DNA of 30,447 bases, taken from positions 1 to 30,447 of IMG/VR virus record IMGVR_UViG_3300042372_000264; one strand, 5' to 3'. This document shows positions 15,568-24,514 of this stretch, one piece after another; the stretch's first letter is position 1, and the number at the start of each line of letters is the position of its first letter. The notes under the pieces were generated by a model. That model had not been told where the DNA came from. It saw only the letters and a list, made by a program, of their open reading frames with translations, and did not search any database. The translations under genes and the position numbers were made by a program. Source of the DNA: a virus.

Positions 15568-16505
15568 TTAGTTGGGGCATAAACGCATTAAATCATGGCT
15601 CTAGCATAGCAGTTATTACTGATAAGCTAGAGTTCTTCCAAATTGATAATTCTAACGATATACTTGAATCAAGTATAGATCTTGCACTAATGCACGGAAG
15701 ACCTGATCGTATCTATTGGTACGAAAATCCATGGATTAAGAAAGGTCGACAACTATATGCAGGACAATACAGTACAGCATTTGATATGTCATCATTACCG
15801 ACTGCGCATTTAAAGAAGGTCGGCCTTAGTCATATTCCACTTACGTATACTAAACACCATGCTAGTCATGCTGCAGCCGGTTATTATACCAGTCCGTTTA
15901 CTGATGCTGCAGTAGTGGTGTTAGATGCAATTGGTGAGTTTGAATGTGCTACTATTTGGCACGGCAAAGGTGATAACTTAACAAAAGTTTGGTCAGCATC
16001 TTATCCAAATAGTTTAGGTTTATTCTACTCAGCATTTACACAACTAATTGGGTTTACGCCAATACAACAAGAGCATCTATTACAATTGTCTGCAGAAGTT
16101 GGAGACCCGGCTAGATATTATAATACAGTAAAGAGTTATTTTAATGGAACAGTTAAACTTACTCGCAACTTACACAGAGGTGTACTAGATTGGCCACATC
16201 CTATAAAGAACTTACAAGATCAAACTGATATCGCAGCAGCAGTACAAAAGGTATTTGAAGAACAACTATATGGAGTTCTTGAGGTTGCATTTCAACTCAC
16301 AAAGTCGTATAATTTAGTATACATGGGCGGCTGTGCAATGAACAGTTCAGCTAATAAAAAATCGTTACACAATTGGGAAAAAGTTTGGAGTTTACCTAAT
16401 CCAGGTGACCCTAGTAGTGCAATTGGTGCAATATTGTGGCACACAAAACAACGGCTTGTTTGGGGTAATAATACTTCTAAACATATTGAAATTAAAGGAT
16501 ATTAA
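15564..16505 (+). CDS. Carbamoyltransferase-like protein (NodU/CmcH N-terminal domain)
   Basis: The 313-aa protein corresponds to the Kae1-like half of NodU/CmcH O-carbamoyltransferases, which transfer carbamoyl to sugar or antibiotic hydroxyls. Seen are the N-terminal strand WGINALNHGSSIAVI, the metal-site histidines KHHASHAAAGYY (His98, His99, His102), VVLDAIGEFECATIW, LGLFYSAFTQLIGF and GGCAMNSSANKK. NodU/CmcH enzymes are usually 500-600 aa; the second domain is missing, as in other phage versions. It might modify a sugar or nucleotide with partners, but sitting between primase and helicase genes it could also act on nucleic acid. It starts four bases inside the upstream gene. Confidence 0.82.
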   Translation: MISWGINALNHGSSIAVITDKLEFFQIDNSNDILESSIDLALMHGRPDRIYWYENPWIKKGRQLYAGQYSTAFDMSSLPTAHLKKVGLSHIPLTYTKHHASHAAAGYYTSPFTDAAVVVLDAIGEFECATIWHGKGDNLTKVWSASYPNSLGLFYSAFTQLIGFTPIQQEHLLQLSAEVGDPARYYNTVKSYFNGTVKLTRNLHRGVLDWPHPIKNLQDQTDIAAAVQKVFEEQLYGVLEVAFQLTKSYNLVYMGGCAMNSSANKKSLHNWEKVWSLPNPGDPSSAIGAILWHTKQRLVWGNNTSKHIEIKGY

Positions 16506-17906
16506 ATGGCACAAAACGTAGACTATGGTTATGATATACAAAAGTTATATTTAGAAATGATGATAAGTGATGCCGCTACATTTGTTAGATGCCAATCTAT
16601 TTTTGATCATAGATTATTTGATCGCAAATTACAAAAACCGGCAGACTTTATAAACAGCTATGTTGACGAACATAACGTAATGCCAACACTTGAAATTGTT
16701 AATGCTGCTACACAAGGTGACTTTAAACCTGTAGAAGGACTTAAAGAAGAACATTATGATTGGTTACTTAATGACTTTGAAACGTTTATTAGACACAAAG
16801 GTCTTGAACGTGCGATTAATGAATCAGCTGACTTACTTGAAAAAGGCGAGTATGGTCCAGTTGAAGACAAAATTAAACAAGCAGTGCAAATTGGTTTGCA
16901 AAAAGACTTAGGTACCGATTACTTTGCTAATCCACGTGAACGACTTATGAAGATTAAGGATAAGAATGGCCAAGTATCTACTGGTTGGAAGAACATGGAT
17001 GACAAACTGTTTGGTGGTATGAACAGAGGTGAGCTTAATATATTTGCAGGTGGTTCAGGTGCAGGTAAAAGTTTATTCCTAGCTAACTTAGGTGTTAACT
17101 GGGCACTAGCAGGACTTAATGTAGTTTACCTTACACTAGAGCTTAGTGAAGAACTTGTATCAATGCGTATTGATAGTATGATAACAGGTATTTCAACTAG
17201 AGAAGTATTTAAGAACATTGAAGATGTAGAACTTAAAGTTAGAATGATTGGTAAGAAGTCCGGGTCATTACAAGTAAAATATATGCCATCAGGTAAGACT
17301 GCTAACGATATTAGATCATACTTAAAAGAGTATGAAATTAAAACAGATAGAAAAGTTGACGTATTGCTAGTAGATTACTTAGACTTGTTAATGCCAATGA
17401 GTAAAAAGATTAGCCCGGCAGACTTATTCATTAAAGACAAATATGTATCAGAAGAACTTAGAAACTTAGCAGTAGAAAAACAATGTGTGTTTGTTACTGC
17501 GGCACAGCTTAATAGAGGTGCAGTAGAAGAAGTAGAATTTGACCATAGTCATATCTCAGGCGGGTTAAGTAAAATTCAAACTGCAGATAACGTGTTTGGT
17601 ATCTTTACAAGTAGAGCAATGCGTGAGCGTGGTAGATATCAAATTCAGCTTATGAAAACACGTAGTAGTTCCGGCGTTGGCATGAAGATTGATTTAGAAT
17701 ATGACATCGATACATTGCGCATTACAGACTTAGAAGAAGATCAAGGCTATGGTAATGCTAGTACATTATCAGCGGGTAGTTCACTTTTAAACTCTATTAA
17801 AAACAGAAATACAGTAGAAGCAGAAAGCAGTCCAAAAGTAACAGCAGGAATACAAAGCACTGCATTAAGAGACCTAATAAACAATTTAGACGTAGACGAT
17901 TTTTAG
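16506..17906 (+). CDS. 41: Replicative DNA helicase (gp41-like, DnaB family)
   Basis: This hexameric 5'-3' helicase unwinds the fork and partners the primase. The 466-aa product has an N-terminal helical domain, Walker A GGSGAGKS at residues 182-189, Walker B VLLVDYLDLL at 286-295, sensor-like TAAQLNRG and the DnaB-type HISGGLSKIQTAD region, then the GRYQIQLMKTRSSSGVG segment. Length matches T4 gp41 (475 aa). ATG 16506 follows the previous stop without a gap. No helicase loader gene (gp59) is seen nearby. Confidence 0.95.
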   Translation: MAQNVDYGYDIQKLYLEMMISDAATFVRCQSIFDHRLFDRKLQKPADFINSYVDEHNVMPTLEIVNAATQGDFKPVEGLKEEHYDWLLNDFETFIRHKGLERAINESADLLEKGEYGPVEDKIKQAVQIGLQKDLGTDYFANPRERLMKIKDKNGQVSTGWKNMDDKLFGGMNRGELNIFAGGSGAGKSLFLANLGVNWALAGLNVVYLTLELSEELVSMRIDSMITGISTREVFKNIEDVELKVRMIGKKSGSLQVKYMPSGKTANDIRSYLKEYEIKTDRKVDVLLVDYLDLLMPMSKKISPADLFIKDKYVSEELRNLAVEKQCVFVTAAQLNRGAVEEVEFDHSHISGGLSKIQTADNVFGIFTSRAMRERGRYQIQLMKTRSSSGVGMKIDLEYDIDTLRITDLEEDQGYGNASTLSAGSSLLNSIKNRNTVEAESSPKVTAGIQSTALRDLINNLDVDDF

Positions 17907-17914
17907 CATAAATA
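17907..17914 (+). promoter_or_regulatory. Late-promoter-like CATAAATA before the giant-protein genes
   Basis: This is a one-mismatch version of the T4 late octamer in the 35-bp gap after the helicase stop, with the Shine-Dalgarno AAAGGA at 17930. The same CATAAATA occurs at 13608 before a structural-like gene. Chance matches are expected in AT-rich DNA, so this is tentative. Confidence 0.35.
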
Positions 17915-17941
17915 CTAAAAATATATTTTAAAGGATTTACG

Positions 17942-20920
17942 ATGCGGTTACGCGAATTATACGAAACAATAAATCTGTTTGAAGCATACGATACTAAAGT
18001 TGCTAAACTACATAAAGAATTTGCTCAAATGCGAGCAGGCTTTCCAGAAAAGCCAGAAACACAATGGGGGCCTGCAGTACCTGCAATTCCGGGCGATCCA
18101 AGTGTACTTGATGAAACTCAATTAGCAGCATTAGTTGGTTTTGCCGAACAAGCATTTAAGTCGGGTGCAAAACCATCTGAACAAGCAATGCAATGGTACT
18201 TGTCATTACTTGAAACTTATTATAAACAGAACGATCCTAAGTTTGCAGGTAAGTTTGCTGCAATGATTGGCCAGTATCAATTTACTGATTTTAATTCATT
18301 AAACAATGAACTAGCACATTTCTTTACATCAGAATATGCTGATTCACAGTATATGAAGGATTTAGTTAAAGCAATTAGACCAGCTACTACACAAATTGAT
18401 AATCTTATTACTAATGCAACTGCAGCTGAACAAAGAATACATGCAGAAAACGAAGCAGCTCGTAAATTAGCAGGTCGTCCGGATATTAAATTAATGGAAG
18501 GCGATCAAGTAATATTACCAGTAGATAACAAATATGATTGGTGGTGGTTACCATATAGAACACACGAGTTTGAATCAGCAGCTATGGGACATTGTGGTAA
18601 CTGTCAAACATCTGATGGGAATATGTTAAGTCTTCGTACTAAAAAACCTATATGGCCTGAATTAACATTTGAATGGAATCCGCAAGATAAAATGTTATAT
18701 CAAACAAAAGGCCCTCATAATTCAAAACCTGCTCATAGATATCGTCCGGCTATTTTAAAATTAATGCTTAGTGATTTAATAAGCGGCATTGGTAATGATT
18801 CATATCAACCAGCTAACGACTTTTCTATATTTGATTTTGAACCAGCAGATGTAAAAACAATTGCAGATCAAAAACCAAATTTGATTACTAGCCAAATAGA
18901 AAAGTATCCAATTGACTTTTTAAGAGCTCCTGAATTTATTAGAGCTATTCCTGAATTTAGAGATATTGCAGTACAAAACGCACGCGGATTAGCGGCACTA
19001 GTTGACAATACTGGCAAAGTCAACACATCACTAGATGCATGGGAAGATGCAATCGAAGCTGACAGAAGTATTATTATTTACGCTCCAGAAGATCTTAAAG
19101 ATTATGAAGACCGAATTATTGATGCGTTAAAACGTGATTCATCATTGCTAGGATTTGCAAGTGCTAAGATTCGCGGTAATCACAAAATTATGTCTGAAGT
19201 AATTAGATGGAATCCTAACTCAATTGAACTAGTTCCTCTTAGAGCACCCGCATATGAAGAACTAGCACTACAAGCAGTTACAAAAAGAGGTGAGCTGTTA
19301 AAGGCTATTCCTGTAGAAAAAAGAACATATGAAATGTGTCTTACAGCTGCAAAAAATCGCCAGCTATGGGATGAAACTCCATTGAGAGAGTTTTACGAAT
19401 TGTTTAATACACTACCCTTTACTAAAGACCAACATAGTGAATTAGCTTCATTGGTATTACAATACGATACAGAAAATAAATTATTAGATTTACTACCGGC
19501 TGAAATTAGAACATTCGTATCCACAATGGCTCGTCTTAAACTCAGTGAGCGTAACTATTATGGTGACGACCGCGCAGCACACGTAAAAGAACTAGTTGAT
19601 TCAGTTACTCCTGGTTCAGTATCTGATGAAGAATATATGAAAATCTGTTTAAAGGCAGGTGAATTATCATTCCACCGCGCAGTACCAACAGAATTCCAAA
19701 CATATGAATATTTTAAAAAATATATACTTACTATAGAACCAACTGCAAACCGTATTATTACACCGGTCTTTACTCCCGCTTTTAAACAATTACTACCTGA
19801 ACAACGAGAAGAATTAGTATCAATTGCTGTAAAGTTATGTCCTGAATCGTATTTTGAATTACCATACGAGTATAAACTTAACTTATCTAGAACACTGAAG
19901 CTGATACAAAAAACTGATAGACCGTTAACTCATGGCATCGTTGCTGATATTACACTAGCGGCAATTGAACATGGTGTATCCGACGAAGACTATGATAAGT
20001 TAATTGCGTATTACAAACACTCACTTAAAACTAGCAGTGGTTCAACAATAAACCTTTTGAATAACTATGCATTGACGCAAGCTAAAAAATATAATAACGA
20101 TGATTGGTTTGACGTGTTAGCGTATGGCGCTAAACTTAACTTAACAGAATTTATAAATATGTTAACTCCTGATTTTGTTGATAATAACTTTGAATGGGTT
20201 GTTGATATTATATGTAAAGAATTTAGTCAGTCTAGATCAAATTTGCACTTTAGTACATTAACCAACCGATATCCTGAAATTGTTGTTGAATTATTCAAAC
20301 GCCTACCAACTAGTGAGCTAGGTAAACTACAATACCCGCATTATATAGCTCAGATGTATGAACTTGATCCTCGCAAGTTTAAACGAGTATTAGAGATTAT
20401 GGTAGATCGAGAACCGCATTTAATTGCAGAAATACAAAATTTAGTACCGGACTATATTCCAGAAACAGAACAATCTTGGGTAGATAGATTGACCTATAAA
20501 GGATTTACTAATGGTGGAATTGCGGCATTAATATATAACTTCCCAATGGAGCTACTAACTCCTGAACTATTAAATACTGCAATCCTTGGTGCAAATAGAA
20601 TGGATGCTAATATTGAAAGAAAAATAGAGGAGTTATACAAATACTATAAAGATAAACCGGAATACGACGCCGTACTAGAAAATATGTTAGATCTTGTACC
20701 TAACATCATTACAATGTTATCTCCTCAAGAGATTGAGCTTTTTCATGTAAAACGCTTTATAACGTATTTAGAAAACAAAAAACACTCACCAGAAACTATA
20801 CTGCTACAGCTTAGAAGAGAACCATTTCCGTCAGCTGCATACCTAAAACCAGACATTGCAGCATATCTAAACAAATATAAAGCAGAGAAAGCACCTAACC
20901 TTAGCTCAATCTCTTTTTAA
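17942..20920 (+). CDS. Giant 992-aa protein, PcfJ-like core with helical repeats; paralog of next gene
   Basis: The N-terminus MRLRELYETINLFEAY contains LFE at 12-14, a T4-type prohead-protease site. A helical region follows to about residue 165. A conserved core at roughly residues 175-275 (EGDQVILPVDN, WWWLPY, AAMGHCGN with His217 and Cys218, LSLRTKKP, QTKGPHNSKP) resembles the PcfJ-like pattern of HC, S-L-R, P-x-x-T-x-E and Q-x-K-G-x-x-N. Residues 290-990 are repeat-like helices (YPIDFLRAPEFI, DRSIIIYAPEDLKD, NPNSIELVPLRAPAYEELAL) reminiscent of DUF4116 repeats. There is no Walker or nuclease motif. It may be packaged and delivered to the host. Confidence 0.78.
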   Translation: MRLRELYETINLFEAYDTKVAKLHKEFAQMRAGFPEKPETQWGPAVPAIPGDPSVLDETQLAALVGFAEQAFKSGAKPSEQAMQWYLSLLETYYKQNDPKFAGKFAAMIGQYQFTDFNSLNNELAHFFTSEYADSQYMKDLVKAIRPATTQIDNLITNATAAEQRIHAENEAARKLAGRPDIKLMEGDQVILPVDNKYDWWWLPYRTHEFESAAMGHCGNCQTSDGNMLSLRTKKPIWPELTFEWNPQDKMLYQTKGPHNSKPAHRYRPAILKLMLSDLISGIGNDSYQPANDFSIFDFEPADVKTIADQKPNLITSQIEKYPIDFLRAPEFIRAIPEFRDIAVQNARGLAALVDNTGKVNTSLDAWEDAIEADRSIIIYAPEDLKDYEDRIIDALKRDSSLLGFASAKIRGNHKIMSEVIRWNPNSIELVPLRAPAYEELALQAVTKRGELLKAIPVEKRTYEMCLTAAKNRQLWDETPLREFYELFNTLPFTKDQHSELASLVLQYDTENKLLDLLPAEIRTFVSTMARLKLSERNYYGDDRAAHVKELVDSVTPGSVSDEEYMKICLKAGELSFHRAVPTEFQTYEYFKKYILTIEPTANRIITPVFTPAFKQLLPEQREELVSIAVKLCPESYFELPYEYKLNLSRTLKLIQKTDRPLTHGIVADITLAAIEHGVSDEDYDKLIAYYKHSLKTSSGSTINLLNNYALTQAKKYNNDDWFDVLAYGAKLNLTEFINMLTPDFVDNNFEWVVDIICKEFSQSRSNLHFSTLTNRYPEIVVELFKRLPTSELGKLQYPHYIAQMYELDPRKFKRVLEIMVDREPHLIAEIQNLVPDYIPETEQSWVDRLTYKGFTNGGIAALIYNFPMELLTPELLNTAILGANRMDANIERKIEELYKYYKDKPEYDAVLENMLDLVPNIITMLSPQEIELFHVKRFITYLENKKHSPETILLQLRREPFPSAAYLKPDIAAYLNKYKAEKAPNLSSISF

Positions 20921-20929
20921 GGAAAATTA

Positions 20930-23662
20930 ATGAAACTAAGAGAATTATACGAAACAATACAACTAGATGAAAACTATAATGGTAAGGTAAACAAACTTAA
21001 AAACTCACCGTTGTTTGCACAACACCCTGATCTACTACAAGACTTTGATGCACGCCTTGAATGGGCTAAACAAGTGTTCAGTGATAAGAATCAACCTATG
21101 CTTTGGTATATCACACTATACGAAGCTTGGCTGTTGCAAAAACAAGACCCTAATGCAAAAGCAAAATATGAAACGATGTTAGGCGGTTATCCACCGTTTG
21201 ACTTTGCTGCATTTGAAGAAACATTAAATCACTGGCTGTCTAGTGCATACGCAGAAAGAAATCAGATTAAAGACGTAGTTAAAAAGATTAACGCCCAAAC
21301 TACAACTGTTGATGCATTAATTAAAAACTTAGAAGCAGCTGAAGCAGTTATTAAAAAAGAAGATGAAGCTAAAGCTAAGAACGCAACTCCGATTGAAATA
21401 CTCGAAGGCGACCATATCATATTGCCGCTTGGTAATCAAGGAGATTGGTGGTTACTACCTACTAGTTCTCATAAGGCAGAATCTAAGATTATGGGACATT
21501 GCGGTACAGCAGGAAACAACAAAAACGTACTATTGAGCTTACGTGATAAAACTCCAATACCTTGGGTTACTATGGAATACAGTGCTGACAACAAAGAACT
21601 CCATCAAATGAAAGGAAGATCTAATTCTAAACCTGCAAATAAATTCCATCATGCAATACTTGTATTATTAAAAAGCGATTTAGTTGACGGAATGTTCACT
21701 GGTCAAACATACCAACCAGCAAGTGACTTTTCTATATTTGATATGAACCCTGCAATGATAGAAGATATCGCCGCTACTAAACCAAATCTTATAATGACTC
21801 AAATTAAAAAGTATCCAATTGACTTCTTAAGAGCACCTCAAACTCTACGTGCAAATCCCGACTATAGAAACTTTGCTATATCATGCTTACCGGGTATTGC
21901 TGTAATCTTAGACGAAGCTGGCGTTACTTCAACAGATAACGACACTTGGGAAGAAGCAATTAACCAAGATCCTGGTATGATTATCTATTCACCAACTACA
22001 TTAAAAGATTGGGAAAACCGTGTTACTAAGTATTTGGTAAAAAATCATAGAAACTTAGGCTATTGCGGTAATCATATCCGTAGTAATTATAATATAATGA
22101 AAGAAGTAATTACACACGGAGATGCAGCTGCAATTGAATTAGTACCATATAGAGCACCTCAGTATAAAGAACTAGCATTACTTGCTATTGGACAATCGCC
22201 AATATTGATTAAATCAGTAAACACAGAAGGCTGGTCTAAAGAGGAAATGAGAAAAGCATGGATGAATGCAGCTCATAAATATTTAGATACAGAAGATTGG
22301 CCAAATGAGTTATTTACACCCGAAGACGACAAAGAAATTTGGCGTACACAGGTTAAAAATAATAGATATTCAATTTCAAAAATTCCACCTGGATTGTTTG
22401 ATGAACAAGAATTAATTGAGGTATGGAGTGATGCAACTAAAGCACATCCTTCGTTAATAAAGTCATCAGGGTTTATCAACTTAAATATCCCAGCAGAAAC
22501 AAAAGATCAAATAAGAATTGCTGCAATATTTGAACACCCAGAATATATTGCTGACTGTAGACCTGACTTAATTGAAGATGAAAATGATAGAATTGAACTT
22601 TGGACTAAGGCATGTGATAGCTATCCTAACTTAATTACTGTACTTAAGAACGCAGCAATACCTGATGAAGTTAAAATAGAATTAACTGTTAAGACAGTAC
22701 GTGATAATCCTACATATATTACAAATATTGATCAACGCTTAATACCTGATGAAAACGAAAGAATTGAACTTTGGATTAAAGCATGCAAAGTTCAACCAAA
22801 ATATAAAAATGATCCGAAATTTCCAACAGACGCATTTGATAGAAACCCTGCAAAACTAAAAGAATTATGGATTAGTATGTTCGAAACCAACTTACCTCAT
22901 GATTGCCCTCGGTTGAATGAAATTCCAGAAGGACTATTTACTCTAGAAGAATTAACTACATTAGCACGTAAAGTAATTGATAAAGACCCAAGCCAACTAA
23001 TGTACGCGCCGCCCTCTATGACAACTACTGAAGAAAAATTAACTACTATTAAAGATCTTATGAATAGTGACCCATGGAAGGTGATGAGCTCACCACATAA
23101 TCCAACTCCGCCTGATCTATATACTAGAGAACAAATTAAAGAAGTTTGGGATTATGCGCTTAGTAATGTTACTGACCCAGAATCAGATAGTAACGATGGA
23201 TATATCGTAACGTCCGATTGGCTGCCATATCATATCGTTGATCAAGACTTGTTAAAGAGTACTATACAACACGGTGCAATAAACGACTATTTTGAGAACG
23301 ATTCTATATTAGCTAGAATAAATTATAATTTGCTTGAACGACTATTTACTCCAGCAGAAATAAGAAAGTTACATAAAGATGTGATAGTAAATGCCGATTG
23401 CTATAATGAAGTCGGCGGACCGTTTGCTGCTATACCTTTAAAGTATAGAACTTATGAGTTATGTAGATTTGCACTTGATCATGACCCGTCTTATATAAAC
23501 GTAGTAGTAGCATCAAAAGAAAACTTTACCGAACGTGAATTTGAAGAATTGCGGGCAATGTCTAATGACCCAATTGATGAAGAGTTCGTTAGAGATATAC
23601 AACAACATACCGCACATAACTCATTCCAAAATTACCGCCCATTGCCATTTGAAGGACAATAA
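20930..23662 (+). CDS. Giant 910-aa protein, tandem paralog with PcfJ-like core
   Basis: This gene begins nine bases after its paralog, with TAAGGAAA as ribosome site. The N-terminus MKLRELYETIQLDENY matches the paralog and keeps an LxE (LDE) at 12-14. The core shows EGDHIILPLGN, WWLLPTSSHKAE, IMGHCGT (His190, Cys191), LLSLRDKTPIPWVTMEY and QMKGRSNSKPANKFHHA. The middle keeps YPIDFLRAPQTL and AIELVPYRAPQYKELAL; the rest of the C-terminal half diverges into other helical repeats (DENDRIELWTKAC, DENERIELWIKAC). Strong core conservation with diverged repeats suggests the core carries the function and repeats set targets. No family has an established activity I can cite. Confidence 0.78.
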   Translation: MKLRELYETIQLDENYNGKVNKLKNSPLFAQHPDLLQDFDARLEWAKQVFSDKNQPMLWYITLYEAWLLQKQDPNAKAKYETMLGGYPPFDFAAFEETLNHWLSSAYAERNQIKDVVKKINAQTTTVDALIKNLEAAEAVIKKEDEAKAKNATPIEILEGDHIILPLGNQGDWWLLPTSSHKAESKIMGHCGTAGNNKNVLLSLRDKTPIPWVTMEYSADNKELHQMKGRSNSKPANKFHHAILVLLKSDLVDGMFTGQTYQPASDFSIFDMNPAMIEDIAATKPNLIMTQIKKYPIDFLRAPQTLRANPDYRNFAISCLPGIAVILDEAGVTSTDNDTWEEAINQDPGMIIYSPTTLKDWENRVTKYLVKNHRNLGYCGNHIRSNYNIMKEVITHGDAAAIELVPYRAPQYKELALLAIGQSPILIKSVNTEGWSKEEMRKAWMNAAHKYLDTEDWPNELFTPEDDKEIWRTQVKNNRYSISKIPPGLFDEQELIEVWSDATKAHPSLIKSSGFINLNIPAETKDQIRIAAIFEHPEYIADCRPDLIEDENDRIELWTKACDSYPNLITVLKNAAIPDEVKIELTVKTVRDNPTYITNIDQRLIPDENERIELWIKACKVQPKYKNDPKFPTDAFDRNPAKLKELWISMFETNLPHDCPRLNEIPEGLFTLEELTTLARKVIDKDPSQLMYAPPSMTTTEEKLTTIKDLMNSDPWKVMSSPHNPTPPDLYTREQIKEVWDYALSNVTDPESDSNDGYIVTSDWLPYHIVDQDLLKSTIQHGAINDYFENDSILARINYNLLERLFTPAEIRKLHKDVIVNADCYNEVGGPFAAIPLKYRTYELCRFALDHDPSYINVVVASKENFTEREFEELRAMSNDPIDEEFVRDIQQHTAHNSFQNYRPLPFEGQ

Positions 23663-23737
23663 AAAACAATGAGAACATACTGACCCTGCGAAGCAGGCGG
23701 TAAAACAATTTTTACAACTTTAACTACATACCAAATG

Positions 23738-23767
23738 AAAGCCAGCTTAAACACTGGCTTTTATTTT
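23738..23767 (+). terminator. Intrinsic terminator ending the rightward gene block
   Basis: AAAGCCAG / CTGGCTTT form an 8-bp stem with an 8-nt loop followed by TTTATTTT on the + strand, 75 bases after the last giant gene. A smaller hairpin (CCTGC GAA GCAGG, 23685-23697) lies in the same 3' region. Confidence 0.85.
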
Positions 23768-23894
23768 GACTCCGCATATGGCCCCGGCCCATTACTTTCT
23801 TATACTATGGAATTCACTGTTTATTCACTGTGCTTATGGATTAGGGGCATAACAGTATATCACCATTTTTTAAGTTTTCTAGACCATCCAAACA

Positions 23895-23915
23895 CCGTAG
23901 AACTATTCACTACGG
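23895..23915 (-). other. Hairpin overlapping the stop of the coiled-coil gene
   Basis: CCGTAG / CTACGG form a 6-bp stem with a 9-nt loop that contains the - strand stop codon. No U-tract follows. Bases 23768-23894 hold no gene I can support on either strand. Confidence 0.45.
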
Positions 23916-24121
23916 TTGCGTATGGTAGACTTAACTTCACTTATGGATGATTCCAGCCTTGAGATTTGACGCGCTTGACGTTCTACCGTTTCCATTAGAC
24001 GGTTGACTAGCGTATATAGATGGCTAGAGTCACTGTGTATAAACTTACTGCTACCATTTTCAAACTCTACTCGGCCCGGGACTATGCTGTTCGGGACCGG
24101 CTCTTGATTATATTGTTCCAT
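23903..24121 (-). CDS. Small coiled-coil protein, unknown function
   Basis: The 72-aa product starts MEQYNQEPVPNSIVPGRVEF and ends in a heptad-rich helix (LVNRLMETVERQARQISRLESSISEVKSTI) likely to form a coiled coil. ATG 24121 has GGAG five bases upstream (24127-24130 on the - strand). Several CACTGTG/CACAGTG motifs lie around its 5' region (24031, 24131, 24152, 24164), possibly operator sites. It is the leftmost of the leftward early genes. Confidence 0.65.
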   Translation of the reverse strand: MEQYNQEPVPNSIVPGRVEFENGSSKFIHSDSSHLYTLVNRLMETVERQARQISRLESSISEVKSTIRNRSE

Positions 24122-24290
24122 ACTAACTCCACTGTGTGTATACTGTATATATCACTGTGACGCCACTGTAGAGGCAGGTGCGGGCGAAAAGGGTCCTAGG
24201 GGTCTAAAAAATTTCCCGCGCAAAAAATTAGAGAGAAGTACTTACAGATTCTCACTGGTGATTTAGTACCTATGGGGTTAAATTTAAAGG

Positions 24291-24316
24291 AGTTTTTAGA
24301 GTTTTTAGAGTTTAGG
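24291..24316 (+). repeat. 9-bp tandem repeats in a non-coding gap
   Basis: AGTTTTTAG is repeated almost three times in tandem (24291, 24300, 24309). The gap 24122-24404 has no gene I can support. Besides these units it holds GGGTCCTAGGGGTC (24190s), homopolymer A/T runs and a C-rich tract (24368-24380). Iteron-like repeats in AT-rich DNA at the boundary of opposed gene blocks could belong to an origin, but nothing proves it. Confidence 0.5.
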
Positions 24317-24337
24317 GAAAAAAGGTTGCGTTGTTGT

Positions 24338-24361
24338 AAAAAAACAACAAATTGTTGTTTT
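24338..24361 (-). terminator. Intrinsic terminator on the - strand
   Basis: On the - strand AAAACAAC / GTTGTTTT form an 8-bp stem with loop AATTT, extended into a seven-U tract. It lies about 40-60 bases downstream of the - strand promoter at 24405-24433, so that promoter would make a very short RNA unless read-through occurs. Confidence 0.55.
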
Positions 24362-24398
24362 ATATGTCCCCCACCCCCCGGGGCATTGTGTATTGCGT
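24338..24398 (-). ncRNA. Possible short RNA between a strong promoter and a terminator
   Basis: A consensus - strand promoter is followed within about 60 bases by a terminator with no credible ORF between. The RNA would contain CCCCGGGG and a G-rich tract (GGGGGGTGGGGG) able to form a quadruplex. It could be a small RNA or a leader attenuated before the coiled-coil gene. Confidence 0.35.
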
Positions 24399-24404
24399 TA
24401 CACT

Positions 24405-24433
24405 ATTATAACATATAAAAAAGCACATTGCAA
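24405..24433 (-). promoter_or_regulatory. Sigma70-type early promoter, leftward
   Basis: On the - strand TTGCAA (24428-24433) and TATAAT (24405-24410) are separated by 17 bases. It is divergent from the rightward promoter at 24487. Two promoters facing apart about 50 bp from each other make this the divergence point of the early region. Confidence 0.75.
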
Positions 24434-24486
24434 GCTTTTTTTTTATAAAAAAAATTAAAAAAAGTAAAAATAATTTAAAAAAAAGC

Positions 24487-24514
24487 TTGCATTTTTTTTA
24501 AATGCGCGTATAAT
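24487..24514 (+). promoter_or_regulatory. Sigma70-type early promoter for the 139-aa gene
   Basis: TTGCAT and TATAAT are separated by 16 bases on the + strand. Downstream are two leader stem-loops, AGTTAA-GTAA-TTAACT (24523-24538) and a perfect 9-bp TTAAGTGTG / CACACTTAA (24576-24599), then the ribosome site. The promoter plus early stem-loop plan is the same as for the leftward genes further right. Confidence 0.8.

Noticed and set aside
23735-23950. Rightward 71-codon ORF after the giant genes
   Set aside because: It begins inside the intrinsic terminator, has no ribosome site, and overlaps the credible coiled-coil gene on the other strand.
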